Below, piece after piece: positions 52,275 through 64,000 of a stretch of 64,000 nt of DNA. The stretch's first letter is position 1, and each line of letters opens with the position of its first letter. Both the position numbers and the translations under genes were made by a program. This DNA is from Amorphochlora amoebiformis. Lineage: Eukaryota; Cercozoa; Chlorarachniophyceae. The notes under the pieces were generated by a model. That model was not told the origin of the DNA. It did not search any database and saw nothing but the letters and a program-made list of their open reading frames with translations. The stretch covers positions 186,001 through 250,000 of the forward strand of contig BAAHQB010000119.1 of NCBI GenBank assembly GCA_054601695.1. Direction: 5' to 3'.

Positions 52275-52977
52275 TATATATGTATATATGTATGTGCATA
52301 TGTTTATTTCTATAAGTACTTTTAGATACCTCGACGAATTTGGTTCCGAAGGATTCTTCAAGGCATATTTAAATAAATATATTTATATGTACATATATAT
52401 ACACATAGATATATATGTATATATTTAATCATGTTGTATGAATGTATGTATTTCGTGTAAACTTACATGTAATATATTCTATATACATTAATATATACAT
52501 GTATATGTACATATATATACACACACATATATATATATATGTATGTACATACATATATATGTATATTTGTGCGTGTATACACATGCATATTTATTTTCCC
52601 CAACCCCACCCAGACTTCAACCCTTTTCCATCCTAAGCCTAACACCATGTAAGCCTAAGTATAACCTCAGGGCAAGAACTTTGTATTCGACAAACGCGTT
52701 GCACTGGGCGACCCAAAAGGGTCAATAACCTCAATCCAAACACTCAAAGTCACACATAACAAGGAGAGAAGATCTTCCTAATCCCTTTCTCTCCCCTACC
52801 TCGCTTCCGCTCAAACGTGACTAAAATCAAATCTCTAACCTTAGGGGGAAGACAGACGTGGTGGGTGCATGTGCATTATGCAGAGAGGCTTATGATGTGT
52901 TCAATCCTGGAATTGTCTGTACGGTGAGATGCTTATGCATATACTTATATATATATATATAACTAAAAAATTGCATG

Positions 52978-53057
<80 letters not shown>

Positions 53058-53330
53058 CGTATATAATAGTTATATATGTGTGTGTGTGCGTGTTTGTGTG
53101 TGCGTGTTTGCGTGTGCGTATTTGTGTGCGCGTGTTTGTGTGTGAGTTCGAGTGTGTGTGTGTTGTATGTATACATGTAAGAATATTACATCAATATATT
53201 TTATACGTATGTGCATTATATATACATTATAAATATACACATACATATGTTTGTATGTATAAACGTTTGGATTTTTACACGTTTATTTTTACACAGAATA
53301 TATATCTAAATGTATAAATATTTGAATCTA

Positions 53331-53362
<32 letters not shown>

Positions 53363-53531
53363 TACATAATATATATATATATATATCAACATGTGTTTAA
53401 TGTATGTATAATATTACAAATGTAATGCACCATATGGTAGGTGTGCCGAGACCCTATGCTTATCTGCGAGTCGTGTCAGAAGACTGATCCGTTCAAAGAG
53501 TGGTAGTATATCATTTACATGTTCACCTACG

Positions 53532-53571
<40 letters not shown>

Positions 53572-54463
53572 ATATATATACATATATATGTTTATATATA
53601 TATATATACATGTACACATATACACATGTAAATATATGAATATACATGCATACATATATATGTATGTGTATGTATACGTATGTATACATATATATATATA
53701 TATATATATGTAAATATCTATATTTATTATGTATATATATATACATATTATATATATATATAGATATATATATGTAAATAAATATATGTATGTACATTTA
53801 TATAAATCTAAATTTTAAATCCTTATATAAATACGATTGGTACATCACATACAATTTCTATAAGTGTATATAGATACATATATGTACATATACTATATAT
53901 ATATATATATATATATGTACATTATAGTCTATATATCTTTAAATTATATTAAAGATGTATACATATGCATGTATGTATATATATATATATAAGTATATAT
54001 AAAACATAGGTACGTATTACATTCCACATGTGTGCTATATGCATATTTATTTCTATATAAAGGCACTGTCGGGATCACGAATCCTTGCGAGGAGTATACT
54101 TCACGTTTCTGGACCGATTTCCATCCGATCAACTCAACCTACAAGCTAAGGTAGGATACTAATGTACTCATATATACATATATGTGTGTATATAAATATA
54201 TATATTATGTATGTGTATGTGTGTGTCACATATAATAATTGTAATAGTAATTATAGTTACTGTTTAGATTATTATTACTAGCATCATCATCATCATTATC
54301 AGTTTGCATTACTAATAATAAATATTAGCACCCGTATTATTATTACTAGTAGCAATAGTGATGATAGCAACCATGACTCTTGAATGCATCAAATCCCATA
54401 GAAATTGCAAGAATTGTGGAACAAGATCGGAGTGGGGAAGAAGGTATACACGCATACATATAA

Positions 54464-54494
<31 letters not shown>

Positions 54495-54674
54495 AGTTCT
54501 CAACCTGGCCTATTTGCAAATTTTGCATTCACATATATGTATACATGCATATATATATATATATATATACATATATATGTGTGTGTGCGTGTGTATGTGT
54601 GTGTGTCTATGAATATATAAATATATATATATATATATATATGTTAATATTACATGTAATTACATATGTACATA

Positions 54675-54717
<43 letters not shown>

Positions 54718-55235
54718 TAAATATTATATCTAAATTACACATAAAAGCACAAGTATATATATATAAGAGATATGAGTTATACATGGATGTATATATATAT
54801 ATATATATATATATGCGATTAGTATCGAAACAAGCGACGAACACTCAAGCGGCAGATTGAGAAGGTTGAAAGAACCAATATAAAATTAAAAAAGGGGGAA
54901 CTAAGGGACGCAATAGCCCCCGCCCCAAAACTATCCCAAAAACCTTTTATGGATTAATGTGTGAAAAATTAAATTAAAAAACTGAAAAATTCTCGAAAAA
55001 ACCCACCGCAGATCCATCAAGTCCTAAAGACTCGCGAAAGCGTATCTAGCTCCAACGGTGAATCGAATTCCAATCAAGACTCGAAGGGCACGTGTCTCGA
55101 CTCATCGAAGAGTAGAAGCTTCGTTCTTCGAGACCCTCCGTGTCGAACATGCGGCAAGGAAGGTTTTTCCTTGTACATAAATGTCATGCCATATTTTTAA
55201 ATATGTGTATATTTACATAGGTATATTTCTACGTG

Positions 55236-55274
<39 letters not shown>

Positions 55275-56530
55275 TATATATATTATAATATTAGTATATA
55301 TCCAATTTATGCATAAATTTCCATTTACATATGTGATATTCCATATATATGTGTGTGCGTGTGTGCAAATTTATCTTTTTTAAGAGAATACATATATATA
55401 TATATATATGGTGTGTTTGTACATGTACATCTATACATGAATATATATACACATATATATATATAATATATATATATATATAAATAATATATATACATGT
55501 TTGTTTATATTTGTATGTATATTGTATTTGGTACACATGCATCCATATCCTCTAAAATGTAAATATGTATCACGTAAATATGTACATGCATATTACTGTA
55601 TTATGTTTTGTTATACTATGATATGGCACTAAATTACATTTCGTTGTATTTTCTAATGTGATACACATGTATGTACATAATAGTATATATTATACATATA
55701 TACATACATATATATTTATATAAATATATACATATATATGTATATATGTATATATACATATCTATGTGTGTGTGCATATCTTATGTGTATATATGTATAT
55801 ATATATATATATATTTAAATATTATATATATATATATATATAAATGTATAAATATATATATACATACATAAATATATATTTATATATATATATATATATA
55901 TATGTATATACATATATATATGTAATATATATATTATGTATTTACGTTTGTGTTTTTGTGTATCTCTTTTTGTGTAATGCACATATCATTACACATGCAT
56001 ACAAATTTACTAACAGTATATAAATTTGTTTATTTTGGTACATAAATATGCAAATATATATTGATATTATACGTATATATACATATATACAATTTGTACA
56101 TATATATATGTGTATATGTATGTATATATATATATATATATAATATATATTGTGCAATATGTGTTGATATAATGCGTGTGCATGTTTGTGTCCGTAGGTA
56201 GTGTAATTAAACATAACATACACATACACATACATAAAGCTAATCAATTCACATATGTGTGTGTATCTTACAGGTTGTAATGGCCAGTGCTGGGGATTCT
56301 GGTGCGTACTAAAGATATGCATAAATTAGAATGTTTTCCGCAGCTTTGAATAATTGAATTTTCCGATATATTGTGACAGGGCTGGGAAGAATAGATCGTG
56401 GAAGCGACGTGAAGAGAATGAGGCAGGTAATACGTACGAAGTACACCACCTGGCCATATGATTTTTAGGCTGATAGATTGAATTTACAGACTCGCCCCAA
56501 CCCTCGAAGAAAAACAAAACGCGCAGTTGA
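46198..56530 (+). CDS. TSTD2: TSTD2 / TrhO-like rhodanese-domain protein with Cys-rich C-terminus
   Basis: A UPF0176/TrhO relative. Bacterial TrhO hydroxylates wobble uridine of tRNAs; TSTD2 is the eukaryotic homologue, of unproven activity. ATG 46198 ([17 protein letters not shown]) splices to [17 protein letters not shown] near 46303, then [10 protein letters not shown] and [14 protein letters not shown] (46670-46735), the family's N-terminal subdomain. Next come [12 protein letters not shown] (47100), [10 protein letters not shown] (48150), [11 protein letters not shown] (48790), [11 protein letters not shown] (49090), [11 protein letters not shown] (50090), [15 protein letters not shown] (50461), [13 protein letters not shown] (50632) and the active-site loop KKVLMYCTG (51070-51095) plus [17 protein letters not shown] (51347-51397). 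Later exons: [11 protein letters not shown] (51890), [12 protein letters not shown] (52327), [13 protein letters not shown] (52680), and the Cys-rich part [12 protein letters not shown] (52870), [13 protein letters not shown] (53445) and [10 protein letters not shown] (54062). A lineage-specific tail has a basic helix, a Ser-rich stretch and [17 protein letters not shown], ending TGA at 56528-56530. The catalytic CxxxxR loop is intact. Confidence 0.93.
48215..48272 (-). repeat. Degenerate telomere-like tract (C-rich on the plus strand)
   Basis: ACCTTAACTCTAACCCC and CCTGAACCCTAACCCTAGCC-type words follow one another in an intron of the TSTD2-like gene. The orientation is opposite to the tracts at 3895, 38705 and 51926. 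Confidence 0.7.
48330..48590 (+). mobile_element. SINE-like dispersed repeat, copy 4
   Basis: It starts GACGCAGCGGTATGGTAGTG (A-box-like), then GTCCAGGATTCGATTGAAGT (B-box-like) and GGATTATGAATAACTCG, as in copy 1. It continues with ATGATGTCACGTC, GGTAGTACTGG and CTAGCAATCTCC, and ends GGCTCTAACAG followed by TA/CA repeats. It is in an intron of the TSTD2-like gene, in sense orientation. Confidence 0.7.
51926..52105 (+). repeat. Weak telomere-like GGTTAGG-rich tract in an intron
   Basis: Scattered GTTAGG, AGGGTTAGGG and GGTTAG words in an intron of the TSTD2-like gene, between the exon ending 51919 and the one at 52327. A related C-rich stretch (CCTAAATCC, ACCCTCAC words) lies at about 51098-51165 in the same gene. 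Confidence 0.5.
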
Positions 56531-57073
56531 CCCGAAATTTGTGACAACGTTATGATGCATTAATTATATATGGTGTAACTTCTGGGACCTCCAACACACC
56601 AGACACAGCCTAGACAGCACAGTGGACCGTAGTTGTAACTAGTTGTCTAGGTTGTAACTGTACTAGACTGTAGTATTAGAGTTGTAATGATTGCCATTTA
56701 CTACGTAGTAGATTATCTAAATCATGCCTATAATGTATCTGCTACTAGTGCTAATGCCTGGATGATCTATGTACAATCATCTAGATCATACATCGGATCT
56801 AGCGGATGTGCAGTTAGTTCTCGTATATGTATACGTAGTACTACTAGTGCTAGCAGTTGTAGTACGATCATGAAGTCAAAAAATTTCTCATAGCTGCTAG
56901 CTGTTCAGATGTCTTGAAGATGTGGAGGTTATGGTACTTCTGTGATGGTAGTATGTAACAACTTGGTTTGCCTGCAACTTTGGCACGTGTACAACTTTAC
57001 TCTAGAACCTAGAGAACTGCGGCAATTAAAAATATTTGCCTCTGTATATCGGCCCAAATTTTCTGACAGGTCG
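56531..57073. other. Convergent 3'-3' spacer rich in CTAG
   Basis: 543 bp between the stop of the TSTD2-like gene (+) and the stop of the CHAT-STAND-SH2 gene (-). CTAG occurs repeatedly (CCTAGACAG, AACTAGTTGTCTAGG, CATCTAGATC, TACTAGTGCTAGC and others). There is almost no microsatellite here, which makes the CTAG enrichment easy to see. I find no coding exon. Confidence 0.8.
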
Positions 57074-58148
57074 CTATGAGGGACCCTCATCTTCGTATGC
57101 TCCTCCGTGTCCTACCGATTCCGCTGAAGCTCCCCCAAAGGCCTGTTGTTTACTGATAACCCTCGGATACAGCACCGTCACACGCTTACAGTGTAGGATG
57201 AGCTCTTCTAGCGTGCGGTATGTTGAAGACTTACCGTCGTCGAACGTGATCTTGAAGTGTCCCGTGCTGTACATCAGTCAACAAATAGAGATGAGACAGA
57301 TACGATCATATGTGAACAGATGAAACCTGTGCTTGCAGTCTATGAGAATATGCATTGTTTCTTTCGGATATTCCCTGCTGACAAAACCCATTGCGATGCA
57401 CCCTGGATTGTTGGCGCTAAGACGGAGCATGAAGCATCCCACCGAACCGCGTTCTACTTCACGATTGATGTCCCCCCTCGAGTATTCAACACCCATGACG
57501 AGCTCGTGATCCCAGGCGTAACGTATTTTGCATATTGTTGCGCAGAGACGAGAGTACCAGTAGCGCCAGAAGATCCTGAATGCTTCAACTGATATTGTCT
57601 TGTGTGATATCCGAACACTCATTCTTTGAGCCTAAAATATATCAACGGTTGCATTCAGGCTTCTGTGCAAGAAGTACTCAAGAAGTTGAGATTTACCCAG
57701 ATTTGAAGATGCGTAATCATGGTATCCACGCTCCGGTGGCTGAGGGGTCGGCGTGTGCCGGTGTAGCCATTGAAATGTTGCGCAAGACGGATCTTTAACT
57801 CTTGGATGGGAACCTCTCTTCTCCACTGAAAACATGAATTTGTCAGGACGATTCGTGGCTGCGTGGCAAGACTACCGACCTGAAAAGCTTCCCAGAATTT
57901 GATGGCGTCCGTGTTTCCATCTAGCAATCTAACAATTTCCTCCCTGTCTTCCTCCTTGCCTTCGAAATCTTGACTGCCCATTGGGTCGTACGGGCCGGGA
58001 GTCACTACCTTGTGCGTCTTGCTAGGCTTGAGTTTCTTCGATATCTCCTTTGCTGTAGCCTAATATCATGGTACAGAATATATACTATCTATACTATTTT
58101 TATGTGTGCATATATTCTAATTTACAAACGAGCAAATGAGTATATATT

Positions 58149-58189
<41 letters not shown>

Positions 58190-58305
58190 AAATAATATAT
58201 ATACACACACATACATATACACACATACATATATATTACACATACATACATATATATATTTATATGTATAGAAATGATATATGAACATATGTGTATATAT
58301 ATATG

Positions 58306-58353
<48 letters not shown>

Positions 58354-58714
58354 CACATATACATATATATGTATAATATATATGATATATATATATATAT
58401 ATATATATTATATGAATGTAAATATACGTATCGTATATATGTGTATATATGTATTACATACATTAGATGTACATAGCATCTGTATGAATATTAGGTATAA
58501 TATGCATATAAATATTAAATAATATACATATGTATACATATATACATATACATTATGTATGTATTGTATACAAAAAATTTGCTTCCATATACTTATTATT
58601 CACACACGGAGACATACACACAGAGATGTGCACTGAGAGGCGCATATCCTAGCACATGTGTAATATTTAGACATATACATACATACGTATATATATATAT
58701 ATATATAAATATAC

Positions 58715-58756
<42 letters not shown>

Positions 58757-58809
58757 TGTATATTAATATATATATATATTATATATATAAATATATATAT
58801 TATGTATAA

Positions 58810-58869
<60 letters not shown>

Positions 58870-58899
58870 GTATCTATATATAATATATATACATATATA

Positions 58900-58958
<59 letters not shown>

Positions 58959-60759
58959 CATATATAGATGTGTACATATAAAAATACATATATACCATAC
59001 ATAGACATTGCACACCTCAAGGTCCTTGGTTTTCCTAAATATCTGAACAGCTTCCCAGCAGAGCCCAGGATGACCTGATATTTGCTTGTCAGTACCCGAA
59101 AAGCAGCCATTGGGATATCATTTGTGCACACCTTTGATGATGTCCTTGAAAAGCCTATGCTTCTCCATTGCTTCTAAGATTTCGTGTTTTAAATACATTC
59201 CAGACTCCCCCTTCAGACCCACCTGTGATATTTTTAAGCATGTAAGTGATGCGGTGAAGCTCGTGAATTTAGGTACCTGCTCGTTCGTTAACGTCTCCCC
59301 AGCGAGTTTGCTAAAAAGGAGACAAATCTCTCCCACTCGAATAGGTCCGACATTAAGTTCTACTTCCTCTACCTGCACGGATATATCATGTGTGTTTTCA
59401 AATCTCAGTCGGATCGCTTGGGGTTCGACGTACCCCTCTAGTAATCCCAATCCTTTCGCACGACGTGGCAAGTATCTTCAGGGGGGGGCAATCTTCTAGG
59501 AGTTCTTGAATAAGACTCCGGATTGGGGGCCCTTTAACCTTGCTCTTCAGCAAGCTATCTAATCCGTCCATGACCTGTGTTGACGGATCAATTCATAGCA
59601 CATCCGGATCCTGTTGGGATTGAATCTTACCAGGAGCACCTCCTTGCGCCTCAACCACCTCTTGAGCACTGGCTTGACTTTATGAGACGTGTCCACCTCT
59701 GGGATGGCGTCTATGCTGTCAACGATTGCCATAGCTATATCCTCCTTTTTCATGTCCTCAGCATCGGAAAAGTCTCCCAGCCTCAAGTGAAATATCCCGT
59801 CCTTGAACGCCCCGCGCTGGTGCATGTAGGTCGCAGCACCCCGCGCAACCTCTGTTTTCCCCACCCCCTTTGGGCCCGTGAGGGTCACGAGCCGCTTTTT
59901 AGCCCTCAGAAACGTCTCCACAATCCGCTGGACGTCGAAGCTTCTCCCGAGGAAGTGATCAGCAGGAGCGGGAAGGTTGTTCAATGCTAACGTTCTGGTG
60001 CAGTCACCTGCTTTGCCCTCTTTAAGGCTTGGAAATATCCTGACATCGTGATTCCCTGAGACCAAAACAATGATGTCAGATGCAGGAGCACTATATTATA
60101 ATGCTACCTTCTGTAGGCAGCAATAAATATTTCTTCGCCTCATCCCTGGCAGAGGGCAGGCATGCAGCAGCTCTGAGGTTGACGATTGCGGCGTCGTATG
60201 CCTCCCGGACCGTCCGACCGGTTAGCAAGGAAAGATAGAAGTATCTCATGAACTGCCTCGCGCCCTTGTCCGCAATCTTCTCCTTGATCTTGGCAGCGAT
60301 GACGTGCTTTACCCCAGCCTCGATGAACGCTCGCCCAGCAGGCTCAGAGTGACAAGCTGCGACAAACACGAGCTTAACAGAAGCTTCCTTTCTCCCAGCA
60401 GATATGAGCTCTCTTAAGTGCTCGGGGCTAACTATATGCATGAATCCGAACTCGTCCTCGAACGCCAGACCGTTCTCCAAGCCGTGACCAGTATAATGCA
60501 ACACCTTACAGCCCAGGATAACGTTGGTGCAGAGACGATTGACGGTCGCGAAGTCTTTTTTGAATCTCAGCTGCATCCCCGACTCGCGCATGGTTTCATC
60601 GAACGCCTTCTCCTCACTTTTAACGTCGAGCGGGGGGACGTTGAAAACTTGATTCAGATTCTTCACCAAAAGCGGCGAAGACTTAAGGTACACGAGGTCG
60701 TACGGCTGCTTGCTATAGCCATTGGTTTCCGTCACCTTCGAGTCGCTGGGCTGCGACAT
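57074..60759 (-). CDS. CHAT protease - STAND (NB-ARC-like) NTPase - SH2 domain protein
   Basis: About 750 aa in roughly ten exons. ATG is 60759-60757 (MSQPSDSK); the frame runs upstream only from a TTG and into the next gene's start. CHAT domain (residues 20-215): [18 protein letters not shown] with His about 92 and VFVAACHS with Cys about 136, the caspase-like dyad. The STAND module follows an intron: [11 protein letters not shown], Walker [10 protein letters not shown] (about 277-285), Walker B VLLVMDGLD (357-365), sensor [13 protein letters not shown], then GVEEVELNV and [11 protein letters not shown]. Helical exons follow at about 59170-59225 and 59030-59090, then 57880-58060. The C-terminus is a STAT-like SH2: [23 protein letters not shown] with the phosphotyrosine-binding Arg at about 661, [18 protein letters not shown] across a 50-bp intron, and [20 protein letters not shown]. 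Stop TAG is at 57074-57076. CHAT and STAND modules are known in signalling and cell-death proteins; this protein's function is inference. It could be two adjacent genes if the large 58060-59020 intron is really a gap. Confidence 0.85.
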
Positions 60760-60821
60760 CACGCCCGACGAATTACGGAACCGACTTAATTTTTTCTCAA
60801 AACTTAATTTTTCGAATTTGA
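60760..60821. promoter_or_regulatory. 62-bp divergent spacer, probable shared bidirectional promoter
   Basis: Only 62 bases separate the ATG of the CHAT-STAND-SH2 gene (-) from the ATG of the torsin-like gene (+). The sequence holds two copies of ACTTAATTTTT in direct orientation. The 5' ends of the two transcripts must be very short or overlap. No TATA box can be assigned. Confidence 0.65.
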
Positions 60822-61634
60822 ATGGCGCCAAAAGCAATGTCCTTCGCCGGCCTTCGCGTGCGCATGCTATCGTTTCTCACCATCCTAACGCTCCTATTTG
60901 CTCAGAAAGGCATGAATATTGATCCGGTATGACCAGGGGAACTATTAGGCTGACATTTTAGCAGAAAACAAACAGGTCTTCGGAAATGATTTCTTCGGAT
61001 GTTAGGATCTCAGCGAGCTATGCGATGAAAATAAGACCTCCTGCAATGACTTGAAGCGCTTCATCAGGGCCATGCATTTCGGCTCTGGCACTCCTATCCT
61101 GGTAACATCCTTCCTCCTGCAGCCCAGAAAATATAAGCGATCACCACGAGCAAGAAGTCCGAAATCTTACCCTGCTCATAACGTTAACGTGGTCGTCTAC
61201 ACTTGAGCTCTTCATTCCCCTATTTCCTCCGTAGAAGGGTTTTCACTTTTAAATCCAAATCTACGTTCTCCACCTAGATTATTGACAAAATTTTGTCGTT
61301 AGCACGTGGAGGGGGCTACGCCTCGAGCCGTCGAGACGGTGGTGAACCACCTGCAGGCGGTAACAGGAGCCACGGAAAGGGTTACAATCCAAATCGACAC
61401 CACATGTAATTAGCCCTGGGGTTAGGGGCTCAGTTTTAGTTGGCAATACCCACTTTGATGTTGCTCACTGATATTTTAACTTTCTGCACGTGTGACAGTG
61501 CAGCTCTTGGAGTTTCAGAGCAAGGTTTCAAAATTGTTGCACAAGAACATTGCGCGCTCCAATCCCCAACCCCTCTTCATCGCGGGGGTAATGAATGTGT
61601 ATAACCACATAAGTATACATTCCGATATACACAC

Positions 61635-61675
<41 letters not shown>

Positions 61676-61877
61676 TGTATGTACGTATATGTATAATATA
61701 TATATATATATATATATGTATATGTACGTATATGTATAAATATATATATATATATATAGATATATGTACGTATATGTATAATATATATATATATATATAA
61801 TATATATTTATATATATATATATATATACATGATCTAAATATGTAAACATACAAACATTTACATGAATACATATAAT

Positions 61878-61911
<34 letters not shown>

Positions 61912-61937
61912 TTGTAATATGTTATATATATCTGTAT

Positions 61938-61991
<54 letters not shown>

Positions 61992-62103
61992 CTATTTGTA
62001 TATACATGTATCCGTTTATATTTATATATATATATATATATACATGTAATATATGTTTGACATATATATATATATATATATGTATATCTACAAAGACACA
62101 CAC

Positions 62104-62140
<37 letters not shown>

Positions 62141-62619
62141 TAGGTTATTTATACATATCATATATACATGTATATTTTTATATACATATAAATATATATA
62201 TATATATATGTATAGATATAGTAACTAGAATGTATATGTACTTGTATGCTTATATTTGCATATACACAACATGCTTTAACACACACATGCAGCACACACA
62301 CATATACGAACGTACGTTGGCACATATTTAAATGTAAACCACCTTAAAACCTTTCAGTCCTCATCCACCGACTACTATGCAAATAAGAATGAAAACAATA
62401 AACAAAAATGCCCTCAGGTGGACGGCATCCCAGTGGAATACATAGAGATCTTGCTGGAGGAGCTAGACTCCATAGTGACTCTGTTGTTGGGTGGGAGGAG
62501 GGGAGACGGGGGGGGAGGATGCGTTTTTGTCGTGGTTTCGGGGAGAGGGTATATCAAGTCCCTGAATCTACGGGAAAAGTATGTTAGGCGTCTTTTGTTT
62601 GCAAATGTTAATATATCTT

Positions 62620-62657
<38 letters not shown>

Positions 62658-62761
62658 TAAACATATAAAAAAAATATATCTATTTACATTTTGCGTATGT
62701 AATTACATACAGCCACTGGGGGGGATGAGGGCGAAATTTCCTCATATTGTATATCTATACA

Positions 62762-62794
<33 letters not shown>

Positions 62795-62922
62795 TGTATA
62801 TATATGTGTGTGTGTGTGTACTATAATATATATATATATATATACATACACATATATATACATACATATATATATATATATGCAAATACAATATACATAC
62901 AATAACTCAACATAACTTTTCA

Positions 62923-62954
<32 letters not shown>

Positions 62955-63272
62955 AATATACACTCTATTTTTTTGAATGCATATATTGCATGTACCATAA
63001 TTACCAGGTACCTTCCTCTTTTATCGAGCAACGTGCATTTTCAGGACCCCGCTATTCGCTTAGTAACCGCTAAACCTAATCCTTGCGCTACCCTAATCGT
63101 ATCCTACGCCCAGCCTAGACCTAAATCTATACCAATTCCAATCCAGGCCAAGATCGCGTCTGAGTTCCTCAAGAATCAGACTGAAAAGGTATTTAAGTAC
63201 ATATTTACATTTTATATAGTATATGTGTATATATGTACATCTCTATTTTTAAATATTCAACGCATATATGTA

Positions 63273-63307
<35 letters not shown>

Positions 63308-63401
63308 ATATGTTTGTAAATAGATTTTATATACTTTCAAATATACACGTATTTTTTGTACTTATTAATACATAAATATATATTTTATATATATGTACAT
63401 A

Positions 63402-63432
<31 letters not shown>

Positions 63433-63462
63433 GTAACATATATATATCTAAATAAAACATAC

Positions 63463-63506
<44 letters not shown>

Positions 63507-64000
63507 ACGTGTATAAAAATATCCACCTTAACCAGATCTAAATCACACATTCATACGTCGTCAAACTTACTATATGCACATATATCCAAAGGATTCAAAA
63601 CCGAAAAGCGGTCTTGACGGTTTCGTCGGACAGTCTCACGTGACGGACCGTCTGGCCACGTTTGTGCAGCGAGAGAGGTACCATAGGCGTCTGAACAAAG
63701 GCCCGGTATGTTCGCGAGCAAGTGAAGTGAAGGCAGAAACATTGTTACACTCTCATTCTTTTTGTGACATAGGCTGTCTTTGTGTTCGCAGGGCCACCAG
63801 GGGTTGGGAAGACGTGAGTGTGTGTTTTGTGTTTATGTGTATATAATTGTATACATAAAGATTTGTATGTGTTATATATTTTTGTGTACATGAATGTTGA
63901 TATATTGTATATATAATACATAATATACGTGTATCTGTAATTAGATAAATAAATGTATTTGGGTGTATATTGCATATATTCATATATATTTACGTAAATG
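60822..64000 (+). CDS. Secretory-pathway torsin-like AAA+ protein with two AAA+ modules, 3'-partial
   Basis: ATG 60822 gives [15 protein letters not shown] followed by the hydrophobic stretch [12 protein letters not shown], a signal peptide or anchor. Exons: 60822-60910, 61008-61099 ([19 protein letters not shown]), about 61303-61408, about 61498-61588, about 62417-62579, about 63007 or 63045-63188, 63593-63699 and 63773-63814. The first AAA+ module reads [20 protein letters not shown] where torsins have a P-loop, so Walker A is degenerate. Then [20 protein letters not shown] is at the torsin Walker B (SLFIFDE.DKM) and [16 protein letters not shown] at sensor 1. A second module starts [18 protein letters not shown] and has an intact Walker [14 protein letters not shown], before the gene leaves the window. 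Torsins are ER-lumen AAA+ proteins that depend on a partner for ATP hydrolysis. The torsin call rests on the motif layout and is moderate; AAA+ with a signal sequence is firm. Confidence 0.7.

Noticed and set aside
59376-59480. Apparent frameshift between the NB-ARC sensor region and the next frame in the CHAT-STAND-SH2 gene, near a run of eight C
   Set aside because: A GT-AG intron of about 60 bp (donor after ITRG, acceptor before VEEVEL) restores the reading in the expected family order, so no frameshift is needed.
60760-60837. Longer N-terminus of the CHAT gene from the open frame reaching 60837
   Set aside because: The frame's first codon there is TTG, not ATG, and it would overlap the start of the opposite gene; the ATG at 60759 is preferred.

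Overview
The window is nuclear DNA from a eukaryote, probably a unicellular one. Genes are split into many short exons by GT-AG introns and use the standard code. Exons have balanced base composition. Almost all long introns are filled with (TA)n, (TATG)n and similar simple repeats, so most open frames rich in Tyr/Ile/Cys/Val/His/Thr are microsatellite translations and not genes. I cannot name the lineage. The domain set (Eps15-like EH adaptor, prefoldin 3, TSTD2-type rhodanese, a STAT-like SH2 domain on a CHAT/STAND protein, a torsin-like AAA+ protein) fits a free-living protist.

Seven genes can be reconstructed by joining exons. (1) <1-7103 (+): DUF89/ARMT1-like damage-control phosphatase, 5' end outside the window. 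(2) 8453-19324 (-): Eps15-like endocytic adaptor with two EH domains, a coiled coil and a DPF/NPF-rich acidic tail. (3) 20229-40398 (+): a very fragmented coiled-coil protein ending in one EF-hand. (4) 42072-45696 (-): prefoldin subunit 3 (VBP1). (5) 46198-56530 (+): TSTD2/TrhO-like rhodanese protein. (6) 57074-60759 (-): CHAT protease + STAND NTPase + SH2 protein. (7) 60822->64000 (+): secretory-pathway torsin-like AAA+ protein, 3' end outside the window.

The genes alternate strictly + - + - + - +, so spacers are alternately convergent (7104-8452, 40399-42071, 56531-57073) and divergent (19325-20228, 45697-46197, 60760-60821). All three convergent spacers are full of the palindrome CTAG; the divergent ones are not. 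The last divergent spacer is only 62 bp, implying a shared promoter for the CHAT-STAND-SH2 gene and the torsin-like gene.

Other repeats are four copies of a tRNA-derived SINE-like element, all in introns; several degenerate telomere-like (GGGTTA)n tracts, all in introns; a GT/GA/A composite tract; a (GCATAC)n array; and a (TC)n tract.

The most notable object is the CHAT-STAND-SH2 gene, which joins a caspase-like protease, an NLR-type nucleotide switch and a phosphotyrosine reader in one chain. Gene models were built by eye. Exon edges in repeat-rich introns may be off by a few bases, and small exons may be missing.
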